From positions 124,001 through 188,000 of the forward strand of contig NZ_CAJHCR010000004.1 in the NCBI RefSeq assembly GCF_904848585.1: a stretch of DNA of 64,000 nucleotides, read 5' to 3'. Of this stretch, positions 54,586 through 64,000 are shown piece by piece. The translations under genes and the position numbers were made by a program. The notes beneath the pieces were generated by a model. That model did not search any database. It was not told the DNA's origin and was given only the letters and a program-made list of their open reading frames with translations. Position 1 is the stretch's first letter, and each line of letters begins with the position of its first letter. The stretch is from Paraburkholderia kirstenboschensis. Its GTDB lineage: Bacteria; Pseudomonadota; Gammaproteobacteria; Burkholderiales; Burkholderiaceae.

Positions 54586-57459
54586 GTGGAACAAATCCGT
54601 ATTCGTGGGGCTCGCACCCACAACCTGAAGAACGTCAATCTCGACCTACCACGTCACAAGCTCGTCGTAATTACCGGTCTTTCCGGCTCGGGAAAATCGT
54701 CGCTCGCGTTCGACACGCTTTATGCGGAAGGACAGCGGCGCTACGTCGAAAGCCTGTCCGCTTACGCGCGCCAGTTCCTGCAGTTGATGGAAAAACCCGA
54801 CGTCGATCTGATCGAAGGCCTGTCCCCGGCGATCTCGATCGAGCAGAAGGCCACCTCGCACAATCCGCGCTCCACGGTGGGCACCGTCACCGAAATTCAC
54901 GACTACCTGCGGCTATTGTTCGCACGGGTCGGCACGCCTTACTGTCCGAATCACGAAATCCCGCTTGAAGCGCAAAGCGTGTCGCAAATGGTCGACGCGG
55001 CGCTCGCGCTGCCGGAAGAAACGAAGCTGATGATCCTCGCGCCGGTTGTCGCGGACCGCAAGGGCGAGCATGTCGAATTGTTCGAGGAAATGCAGGCGCA
55101 GGGCTTCGTCCGCTTCCGCGTGCGTTCGGGCGGCGGCACGGCCAATGAAGGCGCGGCGAAGATCTATGAAGTCGACTCGCTGCCGAAGCTGAAGAAGAAC
55201 GACAAGCACACTATCGACGTCGTGGTCGACCGCCTCAAGGTTCGGCCCGACATGAAGCAGCGCCTCGCGGAGTCGTTCGAAACCGCACTGCGTCTCGCCG
55301 ACGGCCGCGCAATCGCGCTCGAAATGGACACCGACAAGCAGCACCTGTTCAGTTCCAAGTTCGCGTGCCCGATCTGCTCGTACTCGCTGCAGGAACTGGA
55401 GCCGCGGCTCTTCTCGTTCAACAATCCGATGGGCGCGTGTCCGGAATGCGACGGCCTCGGCCAGATCACCTTCTTCGATCCGAAGCGGGTGGTCGCGCAT
55501 CCGTCGCTGTCGCTCGCGGCAGGCGCGGTAAAGGGCTGGGACCGGCGCAACCAGTTCTACTTCCAGATGCTGCAGAGCCTCGCGGCGTTTTACGACTTCG
55601 ACATCGACACAGCCGTCGAAGACCTGCCTGAAAAAGTCCGCAAGATCCTGCTGTTCGGCTCGGGCAAGCAGGAAATTCCGTTCTCGTACATCAACGAGCG
55701 CGGCCGCACGTCGGTCCGCGAGCATGTGTTCGAAGGCATCATCCCGAATCTGGAGCGGCGTTATCGCGAGACGGATTCAGCCGCAGTGCGTGAAGAGCTT
55801 GCGAAGTATCAGAACAATCAGCCGTGCCCCGCCTGCGCGGGCACGCGCTTGCGCCGGGAAGCGCGCTTTGTGCGGATCGGCACGGACGGCGACGCCCGCG
55901 GCATCTACGAAATCAGCGGCTGGCCGTTGCGCGACGCGCTCGGTTATTTCCAGACGCTGCGGCTCGAAGGCTCGAAGCGCGAGATCGCCGACAAGGTCGT
56001 GAAAGAAATCGTCGCGCGGCTCATGTTCCTGAACAACGTCGGGCTCGATTATCTGTCGCTGGAACGCAGTGCCGAAACGCTGTCGGGCGGCGAGGCGCAA
56101 CGCATTCGCCTCGCGTCGCAGATCGGCTCAGGTCTGACCGGCGTGATGTACGTGCTCGACGAGCCGTCCATCGGCCTGCACCAGCGCGACAACGACCGGC
56201 TCATCTCCACGCTCAAGCATCTGCGCGACCTGGGCAACTCGGTGATCGTCGTCGAACACGACGAAGACATGATCCGCATGGCCGATTACGTGGTCGACAT
56301 GGGTCCGGGCGCCGGCGAGCACGGCGGCATGGTGATCGCCGAGGGCACCCCCAAACAGGTGCAGGCCAACCCCGCCTCCATGACGGGGCAGTACATGTCC
56401 GGCGCGCGCACCATCGAGTATCCGGATGAGCGCAGGGACCCGGACGAGCGTCATCTGCGCATCGTCGAGGCGCACGGCAACAATCTGCGGCACGTCACAC
56501 TCGACCTGCCGGTCGGTCTGCTCACATGCGTGACCGGCGTTTCGGGCTCGGGCAAGTCGACGCTGATCAACGACACGCTGTATCACGCGGTCTCGCATCA
56601 TCTGTACGGCTCGTCCACGGAGCCGGCGCCGTATGAATCGATCGAGGGTCTGGAGCACTTCGACAAGGTCATCAACGTCGACCAGTCGCCGATCGGCCGC
56701 ACGCCGCGGTCGAATCCGGCCACTTATACGGGTCTTTTCACGCCGATCCGCGAACTGTTCGCCGGCGTTCCCGCAGCCAAGGAGCGCGGCTACGACCCGG
56801 GCCGTTTCTCGTTCAACGTGAAGGGCGGGCGCTGCGAGTCATGCCAGGGCGACGGCGTGCTGAAGGTCGAGATGCACTTTTTGCCGGACGTCTACGTGCC
56901 CTGCGACGTCTGCCATGGCAAGCGCTACAACCGCGAAACACTGGACGTGCAGTACAAAGGCAAGAACATCAGCGAGGTGCTCGACATGACGGTCGAGCAT
57001 GCGTACGAGTTCTTCAAGCCGGTGCCGGTCGTTGCGCGCAAGCTGAAAACCCTGCTCGACGTCGGCCTCGGCTATATCCGGCTGGGCCAGTCCGCCACCA
57101 CTTTGTCGGGCGGCGAGGCGCAGCGGGTCAAACTATCTTTGGAACTGAGCAAGCGCGACACGGGTCGCACCCTATACATTCTCGACGAACCCACGACCGG
57201 GTTGCACTTTCATGACATTGCGCTGCTGCTCGAAGTTATTCATCGGTTACGCGACCAGGGTAATACCGTCGTGATCATCGAGCATAATCTCGATGTAATC
57301 AAAACTGCCGACTGGGTCATCGACATGGGTCCGGAAGGCGGCGCGGGCGGTGGCCAGATCATCGCGCAAGGCACGCCCGAGCAGATCGCGAAGTCTAAAG
57401 CAAGTTTTACCGGTAGATATCTGGCGCCTCTGCTCAAGCGCGCGGCCAGTAAAAAGTAA
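54586..57459 (+). CDS. uvrA: Excinuclease ABC subunit A
   Basis: A 957-residue nucleotide-excision-repair ATPase, of normal length. Two ABC ATPase modules each show a Walker A ([24 protein letters not shown]), the signature LSGGEAQR and a Walker B ([22 protein letters not shown]). Zinc modules are visible as [16 protein letters not shown] and [17 protein letters not shown]. Start is GTG 54586, encoding the standard N terminus [16 protein letters not shown]. It forms the UvrA2B complex that searches for bulky DNA lesions. The AI-2E-family gene follows 33 bases later. Confidence 0.97.
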   Translation: MEQIRIRGARTHNLKNVNLDLPRHKLVVITGLSGSGKSSLAFDTLYAEGQRRYVESLSAYARQFLQLMEKPDVDLIEGLSPAISIEQKATSHNPRSTVGTVTEIHDYLRLLFARVGTPYCPNHEIPLEAQSVSQMVDAALALPEETKLMILAPVVADRKGEHVELFEEMQAQGFVRFRVRSGGGTANEGAAKIYEVDSLPKLKKNDKHTIDVVVDRLKVRPDMKQRLAESFETALRLADGRAIALEMDTDKQHLFSSKFACPICSYSLQELEPRLFSFNNPMGACPECDGLGQITFFDPKRVVAHPSLSLAAGAVKGWDRRNQFYFQMLQSLAAFYDFDIDTAVEDLPEKVRKILLFGSGKQEIPFSYINERGRTSVREHVFEGIIPNLERRYRETDSAAVREELAKYQNNQPCPACAGTRLRREARFVRIGTDGDARGIYEISGWPLRDALGYFQTLRLEGSKREIADKVVKEIVARLMFLNNVGLDYLSLERSAETLSGGEAQRIRLASQIGSGLTGVMYVLDEPSIGLHQRDNDRLISTLKHLRDLGNSVIVVEHDEDMIRMADYVVDMGPGAGEHGGMVIAEGTPKQVQANPASMTGQYMSGARTIEYPDERRDPDERHLRIVEAHGNNLRHVTLDLPVGLLTCVTGVSGSGKSTLINDTLYHAVSHHLYGSSTEPAPYESIEGLEHFDKVINVDQSPIGRTPRSNPATYTGLFTPIRELFAGVPAAKERGYDPGRFSFNVKGGRCESCQGDGVLKVEMHFLPDVYVPCDVCHGKRYNRETLDVQYKGKNISEVLDMTVEHAYEFFKPVPVVARKLKTLLDVGLGYIRLGQSATTLSGGEAQRVKLSLELSKRDTGRTLYILDEPTTGLHFHDIALLLEVIHRLRDQGNTVVIIEHNLDVIKTADWVIDMGPEGGAGGGQIIAQGTPEQIAKSKASFTGRYLAPLLKRAASKK

Positions 57460-57492
57460 CGCTGCACAACACGGGTTGGAGACGGATAAGCC

Positions 57493-58578
57493 ATGGCCAA
57501 GCGGAATGAGGCGCGCGAAGACGGGCAAGTTGAGGACCTACGTCCACGCCCGGTCAGGCTGACCAGCAACATGAGCCTGCCGAAGCTCTCGGCAGTCGAG
57601 ATCGGCAGTTACGTGCTGATGCTGTTCGGCATGTGGGCGGTGATCGAACTCCGGCTGCTCGGCGCGCTACTCGCCGGGCTGCTGGTGTTCCAGCTGGTGC
57701 ATACGATCGCGCCGCGCATCGAGCGCCATATGTCCAGCAAACGGGCGCGCTGGATCGCGGTGGTGTTTCTGTCGGCGGTGATCGTGGGCGCGCTTACGGG
57801 CCTCACGCTCGGCATCATCGAGCACTTCGAGAACGACGTGCCGAGTGTGCAGAGGCTGCTCGACCAGGCCATGCAGTTGATCGATCAGGCGCGCGGGCGG
57901 ATCCCGCAATTCATCGCGAGTTCGCTGCCGGTCGACACCGAGCAGATGAAAACCAAAGCCGCCGAGCTGATGCAGACGCACGCCAACATGCTGCAGCAAA
58001 GCGGCAAGAGCGCGGCGCGCGCGTTCACGCACATTCTGATCGGCATGATCATCGGGGCGATCATCGCGGTGAGTGCGCAGCAGCACATGCATCGGCTGCC
58101 GCTGTCCACCGCGTTCGTCACGCGCGTGACCCGTTTCGCCGACGCCTTCCGCCGCATCGTGTTCGCGCAGGTGAAAATTTCTGCGATCAACGCGGTGTTC
58201 ACCGGCATTTTCCTGCTGGTGTTCCTGCCGATCTTCCACGACCAGTTGCCGCTTTCGAAAACACTGGTACTGGTCACGTTCATCGTCGGCTTGCTGCCGG
58301 TGATCGGCAATCTGATCTCGAACACGATCATCGTTGCGGTGGCGCTGTCGGTGAGCTTTCCTGCGGCGGTCATGTCGCTCGCGTTTCTGATCCTGATTCA
58401 CAAGCTCGAGTACTTCCTGAACGCGCGGATCGTCGGCGGACAGATCGAGGCGCGCGCCTGGGAACTGCTCGTGGCGATGCTCGTCATGGAAGCCGCGTTC
58501 GGCCTGCCGGGCGTGGTTGCGGCGCCAATCTTCTACGCGTATATCAAGCGCGAGCTGATCTATCTTCGGCTGGTTTGA
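57493..58578 (+). CDS. AI-2E family (TqsA/YdiK/PerM-like) membrane transporter
   Basis: A 361-residue permease with about eight hydrophobic helices: an N-terminal set (SYVLMLFGMWAVIELRLLGA), a long soluble segment near residues 115-170, and a C-terminal set with GLLPVIGNLISNTIIVAVAL and the closing GVVAAPIFYAYIKREL. The last block is diagnostic of the family. Members export small molecules or ions; autoinducer-2 specificity cannot be assumed. It is probably co-transcribed with uvrA and ends at the terminator 58608-58632. Confidence 0.9.
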   Translation: MAKRNEAREDGQVEDLRPRPVRLTSNMSLPKLSAVEIGSYVLMLFGMWAVIELRLLGALLAGLLVFQLVHTIAPRIERHMSSKRARWIAVVFLSAVIVGALTGLTLGIIEHFENDVPSVQRLLDQAMQLIDQARGRIPQFIASSLPVDTEQMKTKAAELMQTHANMLQQSGKSAARAFTHILIGMIIGAIIAVSAQQHMHRLPLSTAFVTRVTRFADAFRRIVFAQVKISAINAVFTGIFLLVFLPIFHDQLPLSKTLVLVTFIVGLLPVIGNLISNTIIVAVALSVSFPAAVMSLAFLILIHKLEYFLNARIVGGQIEARAWELLVAMLVMEAAFGLPGVVAAPIFYAYIKRELIYLRLV

Positions 58579-58607
58579 ATCTGTTGCACGCGAGAGAACG
58601 CAAGGAA

Positions 58608-58632
58608 AACGGCACCGCGGTGCCGTTTTTTT
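58608..58632 (+). terminator. Intrinsic terminator after uvrA operon
   Basis: AACGGCACCG (58608-58617) and CGGTGCCGTT (58618-58627) form a tight hairpin with T through 58632. It ends the uvrA/AI-2E-family transcript and lies 5 bases from the stop of the convergent TonB receptor gene. Confidence 0.9.
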
Positions 58633-58636
58633 GTAC

Positions 58637-60805
58637 TCAGAAGTCGATGCGCGCGTTCAATGACAACGTGCGAGGATCGCCCGGCGTTACGTAATCCGCG
58701 TATTGGTACTCCCAATAGCGGCGGTTAAGCAGATTGTCGATCGCCGCGCGAAACGTCACGTCATAGCCGGCGATGCGGGTCGCGTAGCTCGCGCCCAGAT
58801 TCACCAGCAAATAGCCCGGTGCATTCAGATTGTCCGACGGACGCACGTTGGTGTTGCCCGTGAACTTGGCGTCCGCGCCGATGCGCAGCCCCGGCACATA
58901 CGGCACCGAGTAAGTCGCATGGCCCGCAACGACGAACTGCGGCGCGCCCGCCACGCGGTTGCCGTTATTGGCCGCGCCGCGCTCGTACTTCGTGTTGATC
59001 CACATCAGGTCGCCGCCCACGTTCCAGTTGCGGCCAAGACGCACATCGCCGCCCATCTCGACACCCTGGAAGATCGACTCGCCGTCCTGCGTATAGACGT
59101 TCGCGCTATTCGCGTACGCCGAGCCGCGCTCGATGCGGAACAAGGCGGCCGTCGCGCTCCAGCGTCCCTGCTCGGTTTTGACGCCCACTTCGTATTGTTT
59201 GCTGCGCAACGGCTTGAGCAGTTCGCCGCGATTCGCATACGTATCGCCGACGACGGTCCCCGCTTCGAGCGACTCGACATAGCTCGTGTACAACGTCGTG
59301 GTCGGCGCGAGCTTGAACATCAGCGCGACGGTCGGCGTAACGACGCCGTTCTGGCTATATGTCGACGTGGTCGCGCCGGTCGTCGAGTAGCCGTGCTGCT
59401 CGTAGTTCGTGTAACGCACGCCGCTGAGCACTGACCAGCGCTGCGTCAACTCGATCGTATCGCTGGCAAAGAGCGCTTTCTGCGTGATATCGCTGTCGCG
59501 GTAGCTGTAGTAGTTGGATGCGCCGCCGAACGTGTTGGTGTTCGGCTGGTAGATGTTGCCCGTGCCGATCTGGCCGAAGAAGCTGTTGGCACCGTAGTCG
59601 TTCGTCTGACGCTGATAGGCGGCGCCAAAGACCAGTTGATGCTGCAACGGCCCCGTCTTCACGCGGCCTTCCGCCGACACCTGCCACAAGCTCAGCTGAT
59701 GTCCTTCCTTGCCGGCGAAACGGCTGTCGGTGTAGTCGCCCGCGCCGTTCAGCAGGTAGTACGTGCTTTCGTTGCGGTCGCGCGAGCTCTTGCTGTAGCT
59801 GTAGCTTGCGTTGAGCGTCCAGTCCGGGCCGAGGTCGTACTGAAGGCCGGCGGTATAGAGCTGCAGGTTGGTATTCAGATGCTGGTCGGGACCGGAAAGG
59901 TCGCCGGTGCCGCCGCTTATCGTATGCGGCAGACTGGTACCTGTGTATTGCGCCGTCGAGATCGCGCCCGTAATGCCGCTCGAATGGCGCTCCTGATATA
60001 ACGCGCCGAAGGTCGCCTTCAGGTCGCGCGTGATGCGGGCGTCGAGTGCGACTGAAACCGTATCGCGCCGCACGTTGCCGTCGTTATAGGTCTTGCCTTC
60101 CTCGTGCGTGGCGTTCAGGCGATAGCCGAACATGCCGTCGGGACCCACGCGGCCGCCGAGGTCAGCGTGCTCCGTCCATACACCGTCGGTGTAGTAGCCG
60201 ATGTCGACGCTGCGTATTGGCGTCGTCGAAACGGGCGGCTTCTTCGTCACGTAGTTGACGACGCCGCCAGGTGCGCCGAATCCGTACATGAAGCCGGTGA
60301 GGCCTTTGAGCAGTTCGACTTGTTCGAGTTGCTCGTAAGGCATCGTAATGCCGTAGCTGTTGAACGGCATGCCGTCGATCTTGAATCCAGACTGCCAGTC
60401 CAGCTGCATGCCGCGCACGGTCAGATACGTGGCCCACGCGTTGTAGGCGTTGCCGTTGTCGGATACGGAGGCGTCGGTGGCGAACACGTCGCCGAGTTTG
60501 GACGGCTGGCGATCCTGCAACTCTTCACTGGTGACGACGGTGGTCGAAAACGGCGTATCGAGTTGCGAGCGGGTGCCGAGCGCGCCGCTGCCGACGTCCT
60601 CTTTCAGATGCTGGGCGGTGTCTTGTGCCGCCGTGACCTTGACGGCCGGCAGCGCGTTTTCACCACTCTCCGAAGATGCGGCTGGAGACGGCGCCTGCTG
60701 CGCCAGCGCGGCGTGACTTGCCGTTAGTGCCAGGCACGCGGCCCAGTGCAACCGGTGCAGTTTGCGAGTCTTTGGTGAACGTCCTACCCCGCTGTGTTTC
60801 TTCAT
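58637..60805 (-). CDS. TonB-dependent siderophore receptor
   Basis: A 722-residue outer-membrane receptor. Signal peptide WAACLALTASHAALA, then a TonB-box-like region near LPAVKVTAAQD, plug domain (STTVVTSEELQDRQPSKLGD, VRGMQLDWQSGFKIDGMPF, VELLKGLTGFMYGFGAPGG) and a barrel ending in LSLNARIDF with the terminal Phe needed for assembly. YLTVRGMQ and VNYVTKKP are typical of siderophore receptors of the FhuE/FpvA type. A Fur box lies upstream. The ligand is unknown and no siderophore synthesis genes are near. Confidence 0.93.
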   Translation of the reverse strand: MKKHSGVGRSPKTRKLHRLHWAACLALTASHAALAQQAPSPAASSESGENALPAVKVTAAQDTAQHLKEDVGSGALGTRSQLDTPFSTTVVTSEELQDRQPSKLGDVFATDASVSDNGNAYNAWATYLTVRGMQLDWQSGFKIDGMPFNSYGITMPYEQLEQVELLKGLTGFMYGFGAPGGVVNYVTKKPPVSTTPIRSVDIGYYTDGVWTEHADLGGRVGPDGMFGYRLNATHEEGKTYNDGNVRRDTVSVALDARITRDLKATFGALYQERHSSGITGAISTAQYTGTSLPHTISGGTGDLSGPDQHLNTNLQLYTAGLQYDLGPDWTLNASYSYSKSSRDRNESTYYLLNGAGDYTDSRFAGKEGHQLSLWQVSAEGRVKTGPLQHQLVFGAAYQRQTNDYGANSFFGQIGTGNIYQPNTNTFGGASNYYSYRDSDITQKALFASDTIELTQRWSVLSGVRYTNYEQHGYSTTGATTSTYSQNGVVTPTVALMFKLAPTTTLYTSYVESLEAGTVVGDTYANRGELLKPLRSKQYEVGVKTEQGRWSATAALFRIERGSAYANSANVYTQDGESIFQGVEMGGDVRLGRNWNVGGDLMWINTKYERGAANNGNRVAGAPQFVVAGHATYSVPYVPGLRIGADAKFTGNTNVRPSDNLNAPGYLLVNLGASYATRIAGYDVTFRAAIDNLLNRRYWEYQYADYVTPGDPRTLSLNARIDF

Positions 60806-60825
60806 TGTCGATCCCGTTTCTCTGT

Positions 60826-60857
60826 CTCATCTATCAAATGAGAATCATTACTATTTG
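60826..60857. promoter_or_regulatory. Fur box before the TonB receptor gene
   Basis: AATGAGAATCATTA at 60838-60851 agrees with the core of the Fur consensus at 13 of 14 positions; TCTCAT (60826-60831) with ATGAGA (60839-60844) extends the symmetric heptamer array. It is 20-50 bases before the receptor start, so iron repression is expected. Confidence 0.75.
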
Positions 60858-61039
60858 TACGGGACGGGATAATGCCCAAAAACTATGCCGATTGTAAGGT
60901 CCCAAGCGCGACATTTTGCCGCAGGACCGTCGGAGAGGCGCGTGGGCTGGCGTTGCGAGCGCCGCACTGGCGGCGATCCCAGCCGCCGCCCCGCGCAACT
61001 TTTAAGGAACTTGCGGCTTACAACACGCTTCGCATAAGA

Positions 61040-61054
61040 TGAGAACAATTCCCA
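61040..61054. promoter_or_regulatory. Second Fur-like site before the PepSY gene
   Basis: TGAGAACAATTCCCA matches the 7-1-7 Fur pattern (TGATAAT-N-ATTATCA) at 10 of 14 positions and lies 65 bases before the PepSY gene. Together with the box at 60826-60857 it suggests that both divergent genes are Fur-controlled. The 313-bp gap 60806-61118 holds no gene. Confidence 0.45.
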
Positions 61055-61118
61055 TTTACGCATTGGCTTCCGCTGTGATCCGTCGTCCGCCTATCTGCTT
61101 CGCCCTGCCGGTCTGCCT

Positions 61119-62384
61119 ATGAGGCGCCAGCTCGTCCGCCTGCATCGCTGGTTCGGCGTGGCCACTGCGCTGTTTCTGTTCGTCGCGGGGTTGACCGGCG
61201 CGATCATCGCGTGGGATCACGAAGTGGATGCCGCGCTCAATCCGTCGTTTTTCAAGGCGCGTACCGACGGGCCTGCGTTGTCCGGGCTGGAACTCGCCCG
61301 GCGCGTCGAAGCCGCCGATCCGCGCTTGCAAGTGACGTATCTGCCGCTCGCGGCGGAGCCCGGCCACACGCTGCAGATGATGGTGCTTCCGCGTACTGAT
61401 CCCGTCACGCGAGAGCCGTACAAGCTCGACTTCAATCAGATCGCCGTCGATCCCGCCACCGGCGAGATCCAGGGCCAGCGGCAATGGGGCGCGTTTTCGC
61501 TGGCGAGGATCAACCTGATTCCGTTCATCTACAAGCTGCACTACACGCTGCATTTGCCGTTCACCGGCGGCATCGACGTGGGCGTCTGGTTGATGGGCAT
61601 TGTCGGGATGATCTGGCTGTTCGATAGCGCGATTGCGCTGTGCCTGTCGTTTCCGCGCCTCAATACGTGGCGCAAGTCGTTCGCGTTTCGCTTCGGCCGC
61701 GGCGGCTATGCGCTCACGTTCGACTTGCACCGCTCGGGCGGCGTGTGGATCTGGGGGCTGCTGATGATCGTCGCGGTGACGTCGGTGTCGATGAACCTCT
61801 CGTCACCCGTTGTGCGCCCCATCGTCTCGATGTTTTCGACGCTCACGCCGGACCCGATCAACAACCCGGAGATTCTTCGCGCGCCGAAGCCCGGCGACAG
61901 CGTGCTCACCCGCGAGCGCGTCGTGCAACTCGCGCAAGAAGCCGGCAAAACGCAGCACCTGAAGGCGCCTCCGGGCGGAATCTACTATGCGGAATTCCTG
62001 CACGCGTACGGCGTCGGTTTCTACGAGACGGGCAACGATCACGGCGACCTGGGTCTCGGCAACCCGTGGATGTACTGGGACGCGGCAACCGGCAAGCTGC
62101 TCGGTCAGCAGATACCGGGCAAAGGCACGGCGGGCGACGTCTTCATGCAGGTTCAGTTTCCGCTGCACTCGGGGCGCATTCTCGGACTCGGCGGGCGGAT
62201 CCTGATTAGCGCAGTTGGCGTCGCGGTCGCCGTGCTGAGCGCGACGGGGCTGCTGATCTGGCTGAAGAAGCTGAATGCGCGCCGCCGCTCATCGCAGAAC
62301 GCGCAGAGGATGCACGAAGCGCCAGTGACCCGGGACGCCGGCAGAGCCCCGGCACGGCCGAAGGCAGAGGTCGCGCCCGAATAA
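61119..62384 (+). CDS. PepSY-domain membrane protein, FoxB/PiuB-like iron-utilisation reductase
   Basis: A 421-residue protein with the PepSY-associated four-helix plan: N-terminal helix with LHRWFGVATALFLFVAGLTG, a periplasmic PepSY domain, LHYTLHLPFTGGIDVG and GIVGMIWLFDSAIAL, then VWIWGLLMIVAVTSVSMNL and a C-terminal helix ILISAVGVAVAVLSATGLL. Conserved membrane histidines could carry haem. The charged tail is probably cytoplasmic. Relatives beside siderophore receptors help to reduce or release iron from siderophores. It is divergent from the TonB receptor. No clear ribosome site precedes ATG 61119. Confidence 0.87.
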   Translation: MRRQLVRLHRWFGVATALFLFVAGLTGAIIAWDHEVDAALNPSFFKARTDGPALSGLELARRVEAADPRLQVTYLPLAAEPGHTLQMMVLPRTDPVTREPYKLDFNQIAVDPATGEIQGQRQWGAFSLARINLIPFIYKLHYTLHLPFTGGIDVGVWLMGIVGMIWLFDSAIALCLSFPRLNTWRKSFAFRFGRGGYALTFDLHRSGGVWIWGLLMIVAVTSVSMNLSSPVVRPIVSMFSTLTPDPINNPEILRAPKPGDSVLTRERVVQLAQEAGKTQHLKAPPGGIYYAEFLHAYGVGFYETGNDHGDLGLGNPWMYWDAATGKLLGQQIPGKGTAGDVFMQVQFPLHSGRILGLGGRILISAVGVAVAVLSATGLLIWLKKLNARRRSSQNAQRMHEAPVTRDAGRAPARPKAEVAPE

Positions 62385-62408
62385 ACCCGCACCTATGCGC
62401 AGCGGGCC

Positions 62409-62432
62409 AAGCGGCAGGCGAAGCGGCAGGCG
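62409..62432. repeat. Tandem 12-bp repeat downstream of the PepSY gene
   Basis: AAGCGGCAGGCG occurs twice in direct succession (62409-62420, 62421-62432) in the 132-bp gap before the purU stop. No function is apparent. Confidence 0.6.
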
Positions 62433-62516
62433 ACGGCCCTTCAATGAAGCATGCCGCTTGCCGCGAGGCTTCACCGCAGCGCCCGGCGAGCCGCAGCGGA
62501 AAGCCCTCACCGGCTT

Positions 62517-63386
62517 CTAACGAAACACCACCGTCTTGCTACCGTTCAGCACAACGCGGTGCTCGACGTGCCACTTCACCGCACGCGCCAGCGTCACGCA
62601 TTCGACGTCGCGGCCGATCGCCGTCAACTGTTCCGGCGTCATGCTGTGGTCCACGCGCTCCACTTCCTGCTCGATGATCGGACCTTCGTCCAGATCGGTC
62701 GTCACGTAGTGCGCCGTTGCGCCGATCAGCTTGACGCCACGATCGAACGCCTGGTAATAGGGTTTCGCACCCTTGAAGCTCGGCAGGAACGAGTGATGAA
62801 TGTTGATTGCGCGGCCGGCAAGCGCCTCGCACAGCTTCGGCGACAGAATTTGCATGTAGCGCGCGAGCACGACGAGATCCGCCTGATGCTCGTCGATCAC
62901 TTCGAGCACGCGCGCTTCCTGCGCGGCCTTCGCTTCAGGCGTGCCGCCCAGCAGCGGGAAATGATGGAACGGAATGTCATAGCTCGCTGCGAGCTGATAA
63001 AACTCCTTGTGGTTGGAGATGATCGCCGGGATCTCGATGTTCAGCTGACCGGTACGGTAGCGGAACAGCAGGTCGTTCAGGCAATGTCCAATTTTCGACA
63101 CCATGATGATGACGCGCGGCTTCACCGATGCGTCGTGCAATTCCCAGCTCATGCCGAACTGCTCGGCGAGCGCCCCGAACGACGCGCGCAGTGCCTCGAG
63201 CCCCGGGTCGCCGCCCACCTGCTGGAAATGCACGCGCATGAAGAACTCGCCGGTGCGGCTGTCGCCGAACTGCGCGGAATCGAGAATGTTGCTGCCACGC
63301 TCGAACAGAAAGCCCGACACGGCGTGAACAATGCCGGGCCGGTCGGCGCACGACAGTTTGAGGATAAAGCTGTGATCGGTCGACAT
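62517..63386 (-). CDS. purU: Formyltetrahydrofolate deformylase
   Basis: A 289-residue enzyme, the usual length, that hydrolyses 10-formyl-THF to formate and THF, balancing one-carbon pools. An N-terminal ACT domain (SFILKLSCADRPGIVHAVSG) is followed by the formyltransferase fold with the catalytic Asn-His pair in NIHHSFLPSF and the Asp in VTTDLDEGPIIEQ. ATG 63386 (MSTDHSF) gives the standard N terminus; an in-frame ATG four codons upstream is possible. The partial Nudix gene lies 95 bases upstream on the same strand. Confidence 0.96.
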   Translation of the reverse strand: MSTDHSFILKLSCADRPGIVHAVSGFLFERGSNILDSAQFGDSRTGEFFMRVHFQQVGGDPGLEALRASFGALAEQFGMSWELHDASVKPRVIIMVSKIGHCLNDLLFRYRTGQLNIEIPAIISNHKEFYQLAASYDIPFHHFPLLGGTPEAKAAQEARVLEVIDEHQADLVVLARYMQILSPKLCEALAGRAINIHHSFLPSFKGAKPYYQAFDRGVKLIGATAHYVTTDLDEGPIIEQEVERVDHSMTPEQLTAIGRDVECVTLARAVKWHVEHRVVLNGSKTVVFR

Positions 63387-63481
63387 GACCTGGGTGACTC
63401 CCTTCTTCAATGCGTGGTTTGTTCGGTGTTGCTGTATGGTGTGCGGCGCAAGGCGCTTTGGCAAGGCCCGCGGTGACGTGC

Positions 63482-64000
63482 TTACGCGAGCGCGGGCGGT
63501 GCGAACAACGCTTCGATTCCCGCGCACGCCTCTTCGTCGATCCAGCGGCGGCGCAGCAGGCAATCCAGTGTGGCAAGACTCGCGTCGACCGTCATTGCGC
63601 CTTCCTCGATCCAGCGCGCCACTTCGTCGATGCGCGCAAGCCGGTGTTCGCCGACTTCGCCGTCCTGATTGCGCGGCGCGAAGTCCGCAGGCAGCGCGAG
63701 GTCGTAGATAAAGATCTGTTCGGCCTGGGTGCCTTCGGGCAGCGATTGCAGCACATACGCGGTGCGGCCCGCGACCGCGCGCACGGCAATCTCTTCCGGT
63801 ATGCCGGCTTCTTCCCAGCACTCCTTGACGATGGTCGCCTCGACGCCGAAGCCCCAACCGATTCCGCCCGCCACCACATTGTCGAGCATGCCGGGATCGG
63901 TCGCCTTCGTGTCGCTGCGGCGCGCGATCCATAATCTCGGCGCGCCACCGTCCGCGTATTCTACGACGCCGTTCAGATGCACCGCGTAGGTCAGCGTGCC
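63482..64000 (-). CDS. Nudix hydrolase with DUF4743-type N-terminal region (5' end outside window)
   Basis: The C-terminal 172 codons are present; the frame runs open past base 64000. The Nudix region reads AGGIGWGFGVEATI then KECWEEAGI. The family is that of the C-terminal half of yeast thiamine pyrophosphokinase Tnr3 and its stand-alone relatives, in which the first glutamate of the standard box is often replaced; here the aligned residue is Phe. The core glutamates (EE) that bind metal are kept. Damage-control hydrolysis of oxidised thiamine diphosphate is a plausible role by family, not shown here. Confidence 0.82.
   Translation of the reverse strand, partial: GTLTYAVHLNGVVEYADGGAPRLWIARRSDTKATDPGMLDNVVAGGIGWGFGVEATIVKECWEEAGIPEEIAVRAVAGRTAYVLQSLPEGTQAEQIFIYDLALPADFAPRNQDGEVGEHRLARIDEVARWIEEGAMTVDASLATLDCLLRRRWIDEEACAGIEALFAPPALA

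Noticed and set aside
1-64000. CRISPR arrays, tRNA/rRNA genes, insertion sequences, prophage or restriction-modification genes
   Set aside because: No regularly spaced direct repeats, cloverleaf sequences, transposase or phage proteins were found on reading both strands.

Overview
The window is GC-rich chromosomal DNA from a betaproteobacterium. Gene content and order (fadE-like/fadN-like genes, clsB-nudB-aspS, ubiB-ubiJ-ubiE, ilvA-queF, ssb-MFS-uvrA) suggest Burkholderia sensu lato, probably Paraburkholderia or Caballeronia. This rests on recognising protein families and gene order, not on a search. No rRNA, tRNA, CRISPR array, insertion sequence or phage was seen.

Layout. 1-3.5 kb: a fatty-acid beta-oxidation operon (3-hydroxyacyl-CoA dehydrogenase cut by the window edge, long FadE-type acyl-CoA dehydrogenase) headed by a TetR regulator with a perfect 18-bp palindrome in front of it. 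3.7-9.6 kb: cardiolipin synthase-type phospholipase D, NudB, AspS, a DUF502 membrane protein, an FmdB zinc-ribbon protein and a TPMT-like methyltransferase. 9.6-18.9 kb: ubiquinone genes (UbiB, UbiJ, UbiE) mixed with a Tim44-domain protein, a DUF971 protein, a HIT protein and a 1363-residue FAD/Fe-S oxidoreductase. 19.4-23.6 kb: three small unknown genes, then ilvA, a cytosolic 5'-nucleotidase and queF on the plus strand. 23.7-28 kb: a D-amino-acid cluster (RidA, N-acyl-D-amino-acid deacylase, RpiR regulator, divergent DSD1-type D-amino-acid dehydratase/aldolase). 28-33 kb: MFS/MarR efflux pair, EcsC protein, esterase, CHRD protein. 33-41 kb: a BvgS-like hybrid kinase directly behind an aquaporin, and three NarL-type response regulators. 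41-49 kb: MFS/LysR pair and a six-gene B-type (ba3-like) cytochrome oxidase operon with three multihaem cytochromes c and a 58-residue subunit IIa-like protein. 49.5-52.2 kb: a chemoreceptor with a sigma-28 promoter and a DUF4239 protein. 52.3-58.6 kb: ssb, MFS, uvrA, AI-2E family permease. 58.6-62.4 kb: a Fur-box iron module (TonB receptor, PepSY reductase-like protein). 62.5-64 kb: purU and a truncated Nudix gene.

The region most worth attention is 33-41 kb. The aquaporin is followed after 8 bases by a two-Venus-flytrap phosphorelay kinase, its selectivity filter differs from E. coli AqpZ at two of four positions, and three response regulators without their own kinases lie upstream, one behind a 41-bp dyad. 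Other points are an orphan plus-strand terminator at 32.9 kb (possible small RNA), a near-consensus promoter with a long structured leader at 43.5 kb, a strong terminator 14 bases before ubiJ, a strong match to a FliA promoter before the chemoreceptor, and two unexplained GC-rich tandem-repeat tracts.
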